Positions 41,420-50,289 are shown, numbered from the stretch's first letter. The stretch is 64,000 nucleotides of DNA from Atopostipes sp964624875 (GCA_964624875.1 CAZUZA010000003.1:3596-67595), one strand, 5' to 3'. Translations and numbers: made by a program. The notes: generated from the letters alone by a model not told the origin.

Positions 41420-42586
41420 ATGAACAAAAAGAAGTTAATCGCTTTATTATTTGCGGGCATAATGAGTTTTGCATATTTTGTAACACCAATTTCAAATGTA
41501 GAGGCAGCGCCATCTACAATATCTGAATACGATTCACTAATTTCTGAACTTAAAACAGAAGAACAAGAAATTACAAAAGAATTGAATGCATTAAAAGCAG
41601 ATATTGCAAAAAATGAAGCTGAATCTATTGAGATAGCTAATAAAATTGAAGAAACACAAAATGTGTTAGAAAATTTAAAGGCTGAAATTGAAGCTCTTAG
41701 AATGCTGATTAATCAACGTTCTGAACATGCAAATAAAGCAGCTCGTAGTGTTCAAATTATGGGTTCTGCAAATAACATTGTTGACTTCTTACTTGGGGCA
41801 GATTCAATCGATGAAGTATTTAATCGTATCGATGTTGTCTCTACTTTAGTTCGTTCAAACCAAGACGTGATTACACAGCAACAAGAAGATAAAAATTTAG
41901 TCGAAGCTAAAGAAGCTGAAATGGCACTTGTTAAAGAAGAACAAGAGACACTTGCTCAAAATTTAGCAGCTAACAAAAAAGAATTAGAAGCAAACAAAGG
42001 TGAACAAGAAACAGTTCTTGCAAAAATTTCATCGAAAAAAGCTGTGGCTGTAAAAGAACGTGCAACTTTAGTTGAAAAGATTCGAGCAGCAGAAGCAGCT
42101 CGTAGAGTGCAAGTGGCATCATCACAATCCTATGCAAATACAGGATCTGTTACAGCAAGCTCTTCAAATGCAAGTGCACCTATTATCACATCTAGTGGTG
42201 GTTGGGTCAGACCAGCTTCTGGTGGATATGTTTCATCTCGTTATGGTTTCCGTTCGGGCTTCATGCACCGTGGAATCGATATTGCAGATAGAAGCAATGG
42301 TGGTAATGGAGCAATTTCTATTTTAGCTGCAAAGTCTGGAACAGTTACAACGGCAGGCTACCATTATAGTTATGGGAACTATGTTGTCATTAATCATGGA
42401 AGTGGATTAAGTACACTTTATGCCCACATGCAAGGAAACTTAGGTGTTTCAAGTGGACAAAGTGTATCAGCAGGACAAAGAATTGGAACAATGGGATCAA
42501 CGGGTGACTCAACAGGTCATCACTTACATTTCGAAATTCTTGAAAATGGCAATCGTGTTAACCCCGAAAAATACATGTCATTTTAA
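41420..42586 (+). CDS. Secreted coiled-coil M23 peptidase, FtsEX-associated (EnvC/PcsB-like)
   Basis: A 388-residue secreted peptidoglycan hydrolase. A signal peptide (MNKKKLIALLFAGIMSFAYF, cleavage after VEA near residue 30) is followed by a long coiled coil (residues 35-235), a Ser/Asn/Ala-rich linker, and a C-terminal LytM/M23 domain. The zinc site is complete: H283 and D287 in HRGIDIA, and H368-L-H370 in HHLHFEIL; YAHM supplies the further His. In its domain plan it joins PcsB/EnvC coiled coils with a catalytic M23 domain, and its place behind ftsEX makes it the probable hydrolase controlled by FtsX. That control is inferred from family knowledge and position. Confidence 0.9.
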   Translation: MNKKKLIALLFAGIMSFAYFVTPISNVEAAPSTISEYDSLISELKTEEQEITKELNALKADIAKNEAESIEIANKIEETQNVLENLKAEIEALRMLINQRSEHANKAARSVQIMGSANNIVDFLLGADSIDEVFNRIDVVSTLVRSNQDVITQQQEDKNLVEAKEAEMALVKEEQETLAQNLAANKKELEANKGEQETVLAKISSKKAVAVKERATLVEKIRAAEAARRVQVASSQSYANTGSVTASSSNASAPIITSSGGWVRPASGGYVSSRYGFRSGFMHRGIDIADRSNGGNGAISILAAKSGTVTTAGYHYSYGNYVVINHGSGLSTLYAHMQGNLGVSSGQSVSAGQRIGTMGSTGDSTGHHLHFEILENGNRVNPEKYMSF

Positions 42587-42601
42587 AACTTAAGTAATCG
42601 A

Positions 42602-42647
42602 GAATCTTCTATTAGATAACATGTTTATCTAGTAGAAGGTTTTTTAT
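42602..42647 (+). terminator. Rho-independent terminator after the M23 hydrolase gene
   Basis: AATCTTCTATTAGATAA pairs with TTATCTAGTAGAAGGTT (G-U pairs) around a CATG-type loop, followed by six T. Confidence 0.85.
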
Positions 42648-42766
42648 TTTAAAAAAGGAATAAGCTTATTGGATTGTTAAAGTTGTGTTAACTTTGTAGA
42701 GTAGTTGAAAAGCAGAGGCTAAGTCTGTAAAATTAATCCAGAGATATAAGAATTGGGGAAAATAGA

Positions 42767-43972
42767 ATGGGAGAAAATATTTTGACGAATAACGTAATAG
42801 TGGCAGTTCTATTGTTTTTTATCCAACCTACATTTATCGTAGGTATTTTATATGCAATACATAATTATCGTAAGCGAGTAAACTATACAAGAAAAAACTT
42901 TAGAGTAAATTTCAATCGGGAGAAATTTGAGCTAAAAGATTTCTTTCTTAAAGGAATTCTTCCAGGAGTCTTATTATCGATTCTTTTTTTCATTATAGGA
43001 ATGCCTTTAACAATTGAATGGTATATTCTTTATCAAATTATCACGGTTGTCGTGTTAGTTGTAACAGGATATCGTTTTATTCAACCATTGTTTACATTTA
43101 GTTTAACAACAATTGCAATGTTCGGACTAAACTATTTTGATGTTCAGCTTCCATTTGGAGAATGGGCTCAAGGGATTGAACAAAACATTTACACATTGAA
43201 CATATCATCTATTCAATATGATGGATTGATGACGAGTACCGTTCTTTATTTCAGTGTTATTTTATTTGTAACCACATTCTTAATGGAAAATAAAAAAGAA
43301 CATAAAGTTTACCCGGTATTAAATACCTCTAAAAGAGGGAAGAAGGTAGCCAGCTATCAAAAGAGTTCTATCTGGTTGCTTCCATTATTAATTATTGTTC
43401 CCGGATCAGTTATTGAACCATTTGCTGCTTGGTGGCCAATGTTAAGCATTGGTGGTTCTGAATATGCACTATTGTTATTGCCTGTATTAACAGGTTTCCG
43501 CTTCACCGTTTCAACACAGTTAATTGAAGAAGCTGTAACACAACTTCAAAAAGAATTTCGATTATTAGCTATTTTAGGTGTTGTACTAGCAGCAGCTTCT
43601 TACTTTGTATCTATGTTAAATTATGTGAATCTTCTATTGTTACCATTGTTTGGTCTCGTAATTTTAATCCGTCACCGTAGACGAGAAAATCAATGGAGTT
43701 TCCGTTATGGGCCTACAAACGAAGGACTAAGAGTAATTGCAGTGCGTAGAGATTCACCAGCAGAGCGTTTAAACTTATCTATTGGGGATACAATTTTAGA
43801 TTTAAATGACTATCATATGGTGGATAAAAAGATTTATAACGAAGTATTAGCGAATAATCGTTCTTACATTAAAATGCGTATTCGAAGAAAAGACGGTGAA
43901 ATCATTATTGCTGAAACACCTTTATATGATAATGATTATAATAATTTAGGTTTATTAATTTTAGATAATTAG
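42767..43972 (+). CDS. Polytopic membrane protein with C-terminal PDZ domain (MinJ-like)
   Basis: A 401-residue protein with about eight transmembrane segments in residues 8-315 (for example VIVAVLLFFIQPTFIVGILYAI, GILPGVLLSILFFIIG, LLPLFGLVILI) and one cytosolic PDZ domain from about 325 to 395 (LRVIAVRRDSPAERLNLSIGDTILDLNDYHMVD). Plan and size match MinJ of Bacillus subtilis, the bridge between DivIVA and MinD, whose gene also lies near ftsEX. No minC, minD or divIVA is in the window. It could equally be an unrelated PDZ scaffold. It stands 51 bases before phoP, with no terminator between, so phoPR may be read from the same promoter. Confidence 0.75.
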   Translation: MGENILTNNVIVAVLLFFIQPTFIVGILYAIHNYRKRVNYTRKNFRVNFNREKFELKDFFLKGILPGVLLSILFFIIGMPLTIEWYILYQIITVVVLVVTGYRFIQPLFTFSLTTIAMFGLNYFDVQLPFGEWAQGIEQNIYTLNISSIQYDGLMTSTVLYFSVILFVTTFLMENKKEHKVYPVLNTSKRGKKVASYQKSSIWLLPLLIIVPGSVIEPFAAWWPMLSIGGSEYALLLLPVLTGFRFTVSTQLIEEAVTQLQKEFRLLAILGVVLAAASYFVSMLNYVNLLLLPLFGLVILIRHRRRENQWSFRYGPTNEGLRVIAVRRDSPAERLNLSIGDTILDLNDYHMVDKKIYNEVLANNRSYIKMRIRRKDGEIIIAETPLYDNDYNNLGLLILDN

Positions 43973-44023
43973 GAGTAATTATGAAAGACTGAAATGTTTT
44001 GTCCAATAGAAAGGGATGTATGC

Positions 44024-44722
44024 ATGAAGAAGGTACTGATTATTGAAGATGAGTTATCCATATTAAAACTGCTAACGTATAATTTAGAGCAGGAAGGTTA
44101 TGAAGTCGAATCATCAATGAATGGACAAGAGGGCCTCGATAAGGCGTTGTCTACGAAATATGATATGATCTTACTTGATTTAATGTTACCTGGAAAAGAT
44201 GGCATGGAAATTTGTCGAGAATTAAGGCAAGAACGACAAGAAGTTCCAATTATTATGCTAACCGCAAAAGATACTGAAATAGATAAAATACTAGGATTAG
44301 AAATTGGAGCGGATGATTACATCACTAAGCCGTTCAGTCCAAGAGAAGTCATTGCTCGTATGAAAGCAATATTCAGAAGATACAAACAATCATCTGAAGA
44401 AGAAGTAGAAAAAGAAGAGTTACTAATGGTTGGCGATATTCAAATTTATCCTGAAAAATATGAAGTCATTGTACGTGGTCAGAATGTTGATTTAACACCA
44501 AAAGAGTTTGAGTTACTTCTTTATTTAGTACGCCGAACAGGCCGTATTCTAAGTCGTGAGCAATTATTAAACGCTATTTGGAATTATGACTTTGCTGGTG
44601 AAACACGAATTGTAGATGTTCATATTAGTCACTTACGCGATAAGATTGAAGAAAATACGAAAAAACCAGAATACATCATTACAGCAAGGGGATTCGGTTA
44701 TAAATTCGAGGAACCAAAATGA
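44024..44722 (+). CDS. phoP: PhoP-type response regulator
   Basis: A 232-residue OmpR/PhoB-family regulator. Receiver domain: acidic pair E8-D9, phospho-acceptor D52 (YDMILLDLMLPG), T in MLTAKD and K in YITKPFSPRE. Winged-helix DNA-binding domain: LTPKEFELLLYLVRRTGRILSREQLLNAIWNYDFAGETRIVDVHISHLRDKIE and ARGFGYKFE. I start at ATG 44024 (MKKVLIIEDE; RBS AAAGGGA). It overlaps phoR by ATGA. The PhoP boxes before pstS and pstC, 2-3 kb downstream, make phosphate regulation its likely role. Confidence 0.92.
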   Translation: MKKVLIIEDELSILKLLTYNLEQEGYEVESSMNGQEGLDKALSTKYDMILLDLMLPGKDGMEICRELRQERQEVPIIMLTAKDTEIDKILGLEIGADDYITKPFSPREVIARMKAIFRRYKQSSEEEVEKEELLMVGDIQIYPEKYEVIVRGQNVDLTPKEFELLLYLVRRTGRILSREQLLNAIWNYDFAGETRIVDVHISHLRDKIEENTKKPEYIITARGFGYKFEEPK

Positions 44723-46515
44723 AAGAAATAAAGAAAAGATTATATGGAATATATATATTAGTAGTAGCAGTATTTATATTGCTACTACATTTTCTATTAT
44801 CAAATATCGTAGAAGACCGAATTATCGAACAGCAACGAACAAGTCTAAATAAAGAAATTATTTCATTAGTGGACTATTTAGAAGATGCAAATCAGGAAGA
44901 GGGATTAACTCAAGAGAATGTGATTCAATCGCTCGATGAAGTAGCAGCAATCGTAAACGAACGCATAACTTTTATCGATTTAGATGGGAATCCTTTATAT
45001 GATTCTGTAGCTTCATTAGATGAGTTGACGAACCTTATCGAACTCACTGAAATTCAACAAGTGCTCTATGGTGAAGACATTGGTGTGTCTAGGCGTGAGA
45101 ATAGTATGACAAGTAGTGACCAATATTTTATTGCTCGCGCTCTACTAGACGAATCAGGCCAAGCTATTGGTATTATGCGTTTATCCAATGATGTCACTAA
45201 TGTCACAAGTGTCACGGATTTGGTTTTACTCAGTCAATTTGCTGGAATGGCTGTTCTTGCAGCCGTTTTAATGTATTTAACCGGACATTGGTTAAATAAT
45301 ATTAACAAATCTATTGCGAATATGAATAATGTCGTAACGGAATTAACGGAAGAGAACTATGAAGCGAGATATACTCTTAACTCCTTTGAGGACTTAGACA
45401 ATCTTGGTGGTTCTGTTAACGAATTAGCAGATAATCTTGCATCACAACGATTACAGTTAATTACTTCGGAAGAAAGAACGATTGGCTTAATGAATCAATT
45501 AATCATTGGAGTCATGCTTTTAGATGAAGAAAGACGCATACAGATGGTCAACCCAGCTATGAATGAATTACTTGGAATCAACTTATATGGAAAAATTACG
45601 CAATTGTTTACAGACTATATAACAAGTGCCGAACTGATCGAACTAATCGAAGAAGCTTACCGAATAGATGATTCAGTTAATGCTGAAATAAAAATTTATT
45701 TCCCAGAAGAAAAACGATTGGATGTAAACATCGTTCCAGTGCCTGGCTCGGAAACAGAAGAAACGAATTATATTGTTTTATTATATGATATTACTGAAAT
45801 ACGTCGTTTAGAAAAAGTCCGAACAGACTTTGCCGCGAACGTTTCCCATGAATTACGAACACCAATCACAGCACTAAAAGGCTTTAGTGAAACACTGCTA
45901 GATGGCGCTATGCATGATGAAGAAGTCTTGAAAGAATTCCTAGAAATTATGTTAAATGAGTCTTCACGCTTAGATTCGATGGTAAAAGACATCTTACATT
46001 TATCAAAGCTAGAGCAAGGGCATGAGCGCTTTAGTCATGAATGGATAGAAGTAAGCAGTGTAGTCGATGAAGTCTTCCAAATTTTACAACAAAAAATGGT
46101 TATTAAAGATATTCAATGTTATATGGAAGAAACTGAAAAAGTAACAATCCGTGCAAACCGAAATCACTTAAAACAAATCTTAATGAACTTAATTGCGAAC
46201 GCCATTTCATACACACCAGAAAAGGGTACAGTCATCGTTGATATTAACCAGATAGGTGACGAAGCAAAAATCCAAGTCATCGATAATGGGATTGGCATAC
46301 CTGAAAGTGATCAAGCCAGAATCTTTGAGCGTTTCTACCGTGTTGATAAAGCGAGAAGTCGCAATGCCGGTGGAACAGGTCTAGGGCTGTCCATTGTAAA
46401 GTGGGTGATTGAAAGCATGAATGGCCGTATTGAACTATTTAGTGAAGCCGAAATCGGCACAACATTCGTCGTTTGGTTACCACTCGATAACAAACCATAT
46501 CTAGAAAATGAATAA
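44719..46515 (+). CDS. phoR: PhoR-type sensor histidine kinase
   Basis: A 598-residue membrane kinase. TM1 is at residues 8-30 and TM2 near 170-190, with an extracellular sensor domain of about 140 residues between. A HAMP domain (190-245) is followed by a PAS domain (250-355), HisKA with the phospho-His H377 (FAANVSHELRTPITALKGF), and the HATPase with N-box LKQILMNLIANAISYT, G1 DNGIGIPE and G2 GGTGLGLSIV. This is the full PhoR/WalK-like plan. Its place between phoP and pstS supports PhoR. It is translationally coupled to phoP and ends in a terminator. Confidence 0.92.
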   Translation: MKEIKKRLYGIYILVVAVFILLLHFLLSNIVEDRIIEQQRTSLNKEIISLVDYLEDANQEEGLTQENVIQSLDEVAAIVNERITFIDLDGNPLYDSVASLDELTNLIELTEIQQVLYGEDIGVSRRENSMTSSDQYFIARALLDESGQAIGIMRLSNDVTNVTSVTDLVLLSQFAGMAVLAAVLMYLTGHWLNNINKSIANMNNVVTELTEENYEARYTLNSFEDLDNLGGSVNELADNLASQRLQLITSEERTIGLMNQLIIGVMLLDEERRIQMVNPAMNELLGINLYGKITQLFTDYITSAELIELIEEAYRIDDSVNAEIKIYFPEEKRLDVNIVPVPGSETEETNYIVLLYDITEIRRLEKVRTDFAANVSHELRTPITALKGFSETLLDGAMHDEEVLKEFLEIMLNESSRLDSMVKDILHLSKLEQGHERFSHEWIEVSSVVDEVFQILQQKMVIKDIQCYMEETEKVTIRANRNHLKQILMNLIANAISYTPEKGTVIVDINQIGDEAKIQVIDNGIGIPESDQARIFERFYRVDKARSRNAGGTGLGLSIVKWVIESMNGRIELFSEAEIGTTFVVWLPLDNKPYLENE

Positions 46516-46521
46516 ACAGTC

Positions 46522-46566
46522 AAATGACTTTGCCTTTTGTTCTAAAAGGTAGGGTCATTTTTTTGA
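46522..46566 (+). terminator. Rho-independent terminator after phoR
   Basis: AATGACTTTGCCTTTT pairs imperfectly with AAAAGGTAGGGTCATT (loop GTTCT) and is followed by seven T. Confidence 0.8.
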
Positions 46567-46606
46567 AATGTGAGAGCATCAATCTTTTTGATGAATAAAA
46601 TGTATA

Positions 46607-46660
46607 TTAACGTAAAGTTTACAAGAAATACACAGTATGTAAACAAACAAGATGTATTAT
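46607..46660 (+). promoter_or_regulatory. PhoP box and promoter of pstS
   Basis: Four direct repeats start exactly 11 bp apart: TTAACG (46607), TTTACA (46618), TACACA (46629) and TAAACA (46640). This is the TT(A/T/C)ACA-N5 arrangement bound by PhoP dimers in Bacillus. A -10 box TATTAT (46655-46660) follows 9 bases after the last repeat, and no good -35 box is present, as expected for an activated promoter. Confidence 0.85.
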
Positions 46661-46717
46661 GTATTGGAAGGCAAAAGACTGTCTATCAATTTATGAAAAA
46701 AGAGGAGAATTTTAATT

Positions 46718-47635
46718 ATGACTTTAGGAAAAGCAGCAAAATGGATGTCAACACTAAGCTTATCATTAATTTTAGCAGCATGTGGTGGCGATGATACAGA
46801 CACAGACACAGACACAGGTTCTGAGGATTCAGGAACTGAAGAAGTGGCTGGAGATTTCGATGCTTCATCTGATATTCACGTTATTACTCGTGAAGATGGA
46901 TCAGGTACTCGTACGGCATTTACAGAAATTGCTGGCGTAGTAGACGAAAATGATGATGACATCATTACACCTACAGCAACAGTTCAAAACGGAACAAACG
47001 CTGTAATGCAAGGTGTTGCTGGAGATGTTTATTCTATTGGTTATATCTCACTAGGTTCATTAAATGATTCAGTTAAGGCTGTCTCAGTAAACGGAGTTGC
47101 AGCAGAAGCTGACTTAGTTGCTTCAGGCGAATATGAAGTAGCACGTAACTTCAACGTAACTTACGGTGGAGAATTAAGCGAAGTAGCACAAGACTTCTGG
47201 GACTTTATGTTCTCAGCTCAAGGTCAAGAATTAGCAGTTGACGAAGGGTATGTAGCTGCAGATGCATCTGCGCCAGAATATGAAGCTAAAGGTTTATCAG
47301 GAGATATCACAATTGTTGGGTCAACTTCGGTTCAACCAGTAATTGAAGCAATGTCAGAAGCTTATCGCGAATTAAACCCAGATGTATCAATTGATATTAC
47401 TGCTCCAGGCTCAGGTGCTGGTGTTACAGCAGCAATCGACGGAACAGCTGATATTGGTATGGCTTCTCGTGAATTAAGTGACGAAGAACAAGATCAAGTA
47501 ACTGAAACAGCTGCAATCGCAGTTGATGGAATAGCTGTAATTGTTCATAACGACAACCCACTTGAAGACTTATCATTAGAAGACATCGCTGGAATTTACT
47601 TAGGCGACTTAACTTCATGGAATGGCGTACAGTAA
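46718..47635 (+). CDS. pstS: Phosphate ABC transporter substrate-binding lipoprotein, permuted lobe order
   Basis: A 305-residue lipoprotein that captures phosphate outside the membrane. The lipobox LILAAC places the lipidated Cys at position 22, followed by a long Asp/Thr/Gly/Glu-rich spacer. The two binding lobes occur in reverse order compared with classical PstS. The GSGTR phosphate loop (ITREDGSGTRTAF) comes first near residue 58, and the segment that is N-terminal in E. coli PstS (DITIVGSTSVQPVIEAMSEAY, then GSGAGVTAAIDGTADIGMASREL) comes last, ending in IYLGDLTSWNGVQ. This permuted form occurs in other Firmicutes. It has its own PhoP box and terminator. Confidence 0.93.
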   Translation: MTLGKAAKWMSTLSLSLILAACGGDDTDTDTDTGSEDSGTEEVAGDFDASSDIHVITREDGSGTRTAFTEIAGVVDENDDDIITPTATVQNGTNAVMQGVAGDVYSIGYISLGSLNDSVKAVSVNGVAAEADLVASGEYEVARNFNVTYGGELSEVAQDFWDFMFSAQGQELAVDEGYVAADASAPEYEAKGLSGDITIVGSTSVQPVIEAMSEAYRELNPDVSIDITAPGSGAGVTAAIDGTADIGMASRELSDEEQDQVTETAAIAVDGIAVIVHNDNPLEDLSLEDIAGIYLGDLTSWNGVQ

Positions 47636-47662
47636 TCGCTCATTTAATTAAATAGACTTTAA

Positions 47663-47698
47663 GAAAAAGGGGAGAATTTTAATAGTTCTCTCCTTTTG
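47663..47698 (+). terminator. Terminator between pstS and pstC
   Basis: AAAAGG-GGAGAA pairs with TTCTCTCCTTTT around a 9-base loop. With the second promoter that follows, it lets pstS be made in excess over the permease genes. Confidence 0.75.
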
Positions 47699-47718
47699 TT
47701 TTGTTATTAGTAATTATA

Positions 47719-47762
47719 TTTACATAGAATTAACATAGTAATTACGTTTATTTTGGTATACT
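47719..47762 (+). promoter_or_regulatory. Second PhoP box and promoter before pstC
   Basis: TTTACA (47719), TTAACA (47730) and ATTACG (47741) start at exact 11-bp steps, and TATACT (47757-47762) follows as the -10 box. The design is the same as at pstS. Confidence 0.78.
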
Positions 47763-47811
47763 GGTTAATGAAATTAAATGATATTTTTTGATAAATGAGA
47801 GGATGATCAAT

Positions 47812-48669
47812 TTGGCTGAAAGAAAAGAACGTGTGGGAAATGGCGTCTTTTTCATCGCTGCTACAATGTCTATCGTCTCATTAGTACTCATAATATTTTT
47901 TATGTTTGCTAATGGACTACCTGTAATGGCCAAATATGGGTTTGATGAATTTTTATTTGGTACTGTATGGCGACCAACTGCAACTGAAGCTCGCTTCGGT
48001 TTACTTCCAATGATAATGGGATCAATTTATGTAACTTTAGGAGCAGCAGTAGTAGGGGTTCCAATTGGAGTTCTAACAGCTATTTTTATGGCAGACTTCT
48101 GTCCACCATGGTTATATAAAGTGTTAAAACCGGCAGTTAGTTTAATGGCATCTATTCCATCTATTGTTTACGGATTCTTTGCTTTACAATTTTTAGTACC
48201 ATTTGTCCGTGATAATATTGGTGGAAATGGTTATAGTATGTTAACAGCAATGTTACTACTAGCAATTATGATTTTACCAACAATTATTGAACTGTCGGAG
48301 GCGTCATTACGCGCAATCCCACGTTCATACTACAATGCAGGTGTTGCTTTAGGTGCAACCCATGAACGTACTATTTTTACAGTCATACTTCCAGCAGCAA
48401 CTTCGGGTGTTGTCTCGAGTGTTATTCTAGGAATTGGACGTGCTATTGGTGAAACAATGGCCGTTGTATTAGTTGCGGGTAACCAACCGGTTGTACCTGA
48501 CAGCTTAATACGTGGTGTCCGTACATTAACGACAAACATTGTATTAGAGATGAGTTATGCATCAGGCGACCACCGTTCAGGTTTAATTGCATCAGGAGTC
48601 GTACTGTTCGTATTCATTTTACTTATCAACAGTGTATTTATAATTATTAAAAACAAGGAGGCTAAATAA
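47812..48669 (+). CDS. pstC: Phosphate ABC transporter permease PstC
   Basis: A 285-residue permease with six predicted membrane helices. The cytoplasmic coupling loop EASLRAIPRSYYNAGVALGATHERTIFTVILPAATSGVVSSVILGIGRAIGETMAV is the classical PstC/PstA EAA motif and contains the conserved Arg and Glu of the transport path. Start: TTG 47812 (MAERKERVG), spaced properly from GAGAGGATGATC; ATG 47803 and TTG 47788 are in frame but overlap or precede that site. It heads pstC-pstA-pstB-phoU with 2, 4 and 36 bases between genes. Confidence 0.94.
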   Translation: MAERKERVGNGVFFIAATMSIVSLVLIIFFMFANGLPVMAKYGFDEFLFGTVWRPTATEARFGLLPMIMGSIYVTLGAAVVGVPIGVLTAIFMADFCPPWLYKVLKPAVSLMASIPSIVYGFFALQFLVPFVRDNIGGNGYSMLTAMLLLAIMILPTIIELSEASLRAIPRSYYNAGVALGATHERTIFTVILPAATSGVVSSVILGIGRAIGETMAVVLVAGNQPVVPDSLIRGVRTLTTNIVLEMSYASGDHRSGLIASGVVLFVFILLINSVFIIIKNKEAK

Positions 48670-48671
48670 TC

Positions 48672-49496
48672 ATGAGTAAAACAAAAAGTATGATTGCTCG
48701 TGCTTTCGTTTATTTGGGAGCGTTAATCACTTTTGGGGCCTTAGCCTTTATCCTCGTTTTTATTTTCATTAATGGTGTACCACATATTAGTCCAGATTTA
48801 TTCGCTTGGAATTATTCGACTGAGAACGTTTCGTTAATGCCAGCGCTAATTACAACGTTATACACAATTGGAGGAGCACTATTAATATCAGTTCCGATTG
48901 GTGTTTTCACGTCTGTTTATCTTGTTGAATATGCAGATCGAACAAAATTAATTGTAAAAATGATTGGGATGGCTACAGATACATTAGCCGCTGTTCCTTC
49001 AATTGTTTATGGTTTATTTGGATTCTTATTCTTTGTAACATTTTTAGAAACATCCTTTTCTTTAATTGCAGGAATATTAACAATGGCAATTATGACCTTG
49101 CCTTTAATTATTCGTTCAACTGAAGAAGCGTTATTATCTGTTGGCGTTCCTTTACGTCAAGCTAGTTATGCGTTAGGAGCAGGGAAATTACGTACAATCT
49201 TTAACGTTGTTCTTCCGGTAGCTATGCCAGGAATTTTATCTGGAATTATTTTAGCAATTGGTCGAATCATGGGTGAGTCTGCGGCTTTAATTTATACGCT
49301 CGGTTCATCTACAAACCTTCCATCTGATATTTTTGGTTCAGGTCGTACATTAGCAGTTCATATGTATGTTCTTTCAAACGAAGGTTTTCACGTTAACGAA
49401 GCCTATGCTACAGCAGTAGTCTTAGTATTCGTTGTCCTATTCTTAAACGCAACATCTACATTAATTAGCCGTAAAGTGGCTAAGGGAGGCAAATAA
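48672..49496 (+). CDS. pstA: Phosphate ABC transporter permease PstA
   Basis: A 274-residue permease with six helices, partner of PstC. The coupling loop STEEALLSVGVPLRQASYALGAGKLRTIFNVVLPVAMPGILSGIILAIGRIMGESAALIYTLG is typical. Length is in the lower normal range. It starts 2 bases after the pstC stop and pstB begins 4 bases after its own stop, so the complex subunits are cotranscribed and probably cotranslated. Confidence 0.94.
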   Translation: MSKTKSMIARAFVYLGALITFGALAFILVFIFINGVPHISPDLFAWNYSTENVSLMPALITTLYTIGGALLISVPIGVFTSVYLVEYADRTKLIVKMIGMATDTLAAVPSIVYGLFGFLFFVTFLETSFSLIAGILTMAIMTLPLIIRSTEEALLSVGVPLRQASYALGAGKLRTIFNVVLPVAMPGILSGIILAIGRIMGESAALIYTLGSSTNLPSDIFGSGRTLAVHMYVLSNEGFHVNEAYATAVVLVFVVLFLNATSTLISRKVAKGGK

Positions 49497-49500
49497 TAAA

Positions 49501-50253
49501 ATGGCTGAAATGAAAATTCGTGACTTAAACTTATGGTATGGCGATTTCCAAGGGTTAAAAAATATCAATATGGATATTTATGAAAATCAAGTTATCGCAT
49601 TTATTGGACCATCTGGTTCTGGTAAATCAACATTTATTAAAACATTAAACCGTATGAACGACTTAGTAGAAGGTGCTCGTATTGAAGGAACAATCGAATA
49701 CGATGGTAAAGATATTTACGCACCAAAAACAGACGTTAACGTTCTACGTAAAAAAATAGGAATGGTATTCCAAAGTCCTAACCCGTTCCCGAAAAGTATT
49801 TATGACAATATTGCTTTCGGTCCAAGAACACATGGGATTACACAAAAGAATGAATTAGATGAAATTGTTGAGCGTTCATTACGTGACGCGGCAATCTGGG
49901 ATGAAGTAAAAGACTACTTAGATCGTAGTGCCTTATCCATTTCTGGTGGACAACAACAACGTCTATGTATCGCTCGTGCTCTTGCAGTTGAGCCTGAAAT
50001 TTTATTAATGGATGAGCCAACATCAGCACTTGACCCAATCTCTACAGCAAAAATTGAAGAGTTAGTAACAACACTAAAAGAAGACTATACAATTGCTATG
50101 GTTACACATAACATGCAACAAGCATCACGTGTTTCAGACAGAACGGCATTCTTCTTAAGTGGTGAATTAATTGAAACTGGCGATACAACGAAAATATTCA
50201 CGAACCCTGATCGTGAAGAAACAGAAAATTACATTTCAGGTCGATTCGGTTAA
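49501..50253 (+). CDS. pstB: Phosphate ABC transporter ATPase PstB
   Basis: A 250-residue ATPase. Walker A GPSGSGKST, PstB-specific RMNDLVEGARIEGTIEYDGKDIY, Q-loop MVFQSPNPFPKSIYDNIAFGPR, signature SISGGQQQR, Walker B ILLMDEPTSALDPIS and H-loop MVTHNMQQASRVSD. Only one pstB copy is present, whereas several lactic acid bacteria carry two. phoU follows after 36 bases. Confidence 0.96.
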   Translation: MAEMKIRDLNLWYGDFQGLKNINMDIYENQVIAFIGPSGSGKSTFIKTLNRMNDLVEGARIEGTIEYDGKDIYAPKTDVNVLRKKIGMVFQSPNPFPKSIYDNIAFGPRTHGITQKNELDEIVERSLRDAAIWDEVKDYLDRSALSISGGQQQRLCIARALAVEPEILLMDEPTSALDPISTAKIEELVTTLKEDYTIAMVTHNMQQASRVSDRTAFFLSGELIETGDTTKIFTNPDREETENYISGRFG

Positions 50254-50289
50254 TTTAATTAAAACAGTATTAAGGAGGAGTGTACTATT

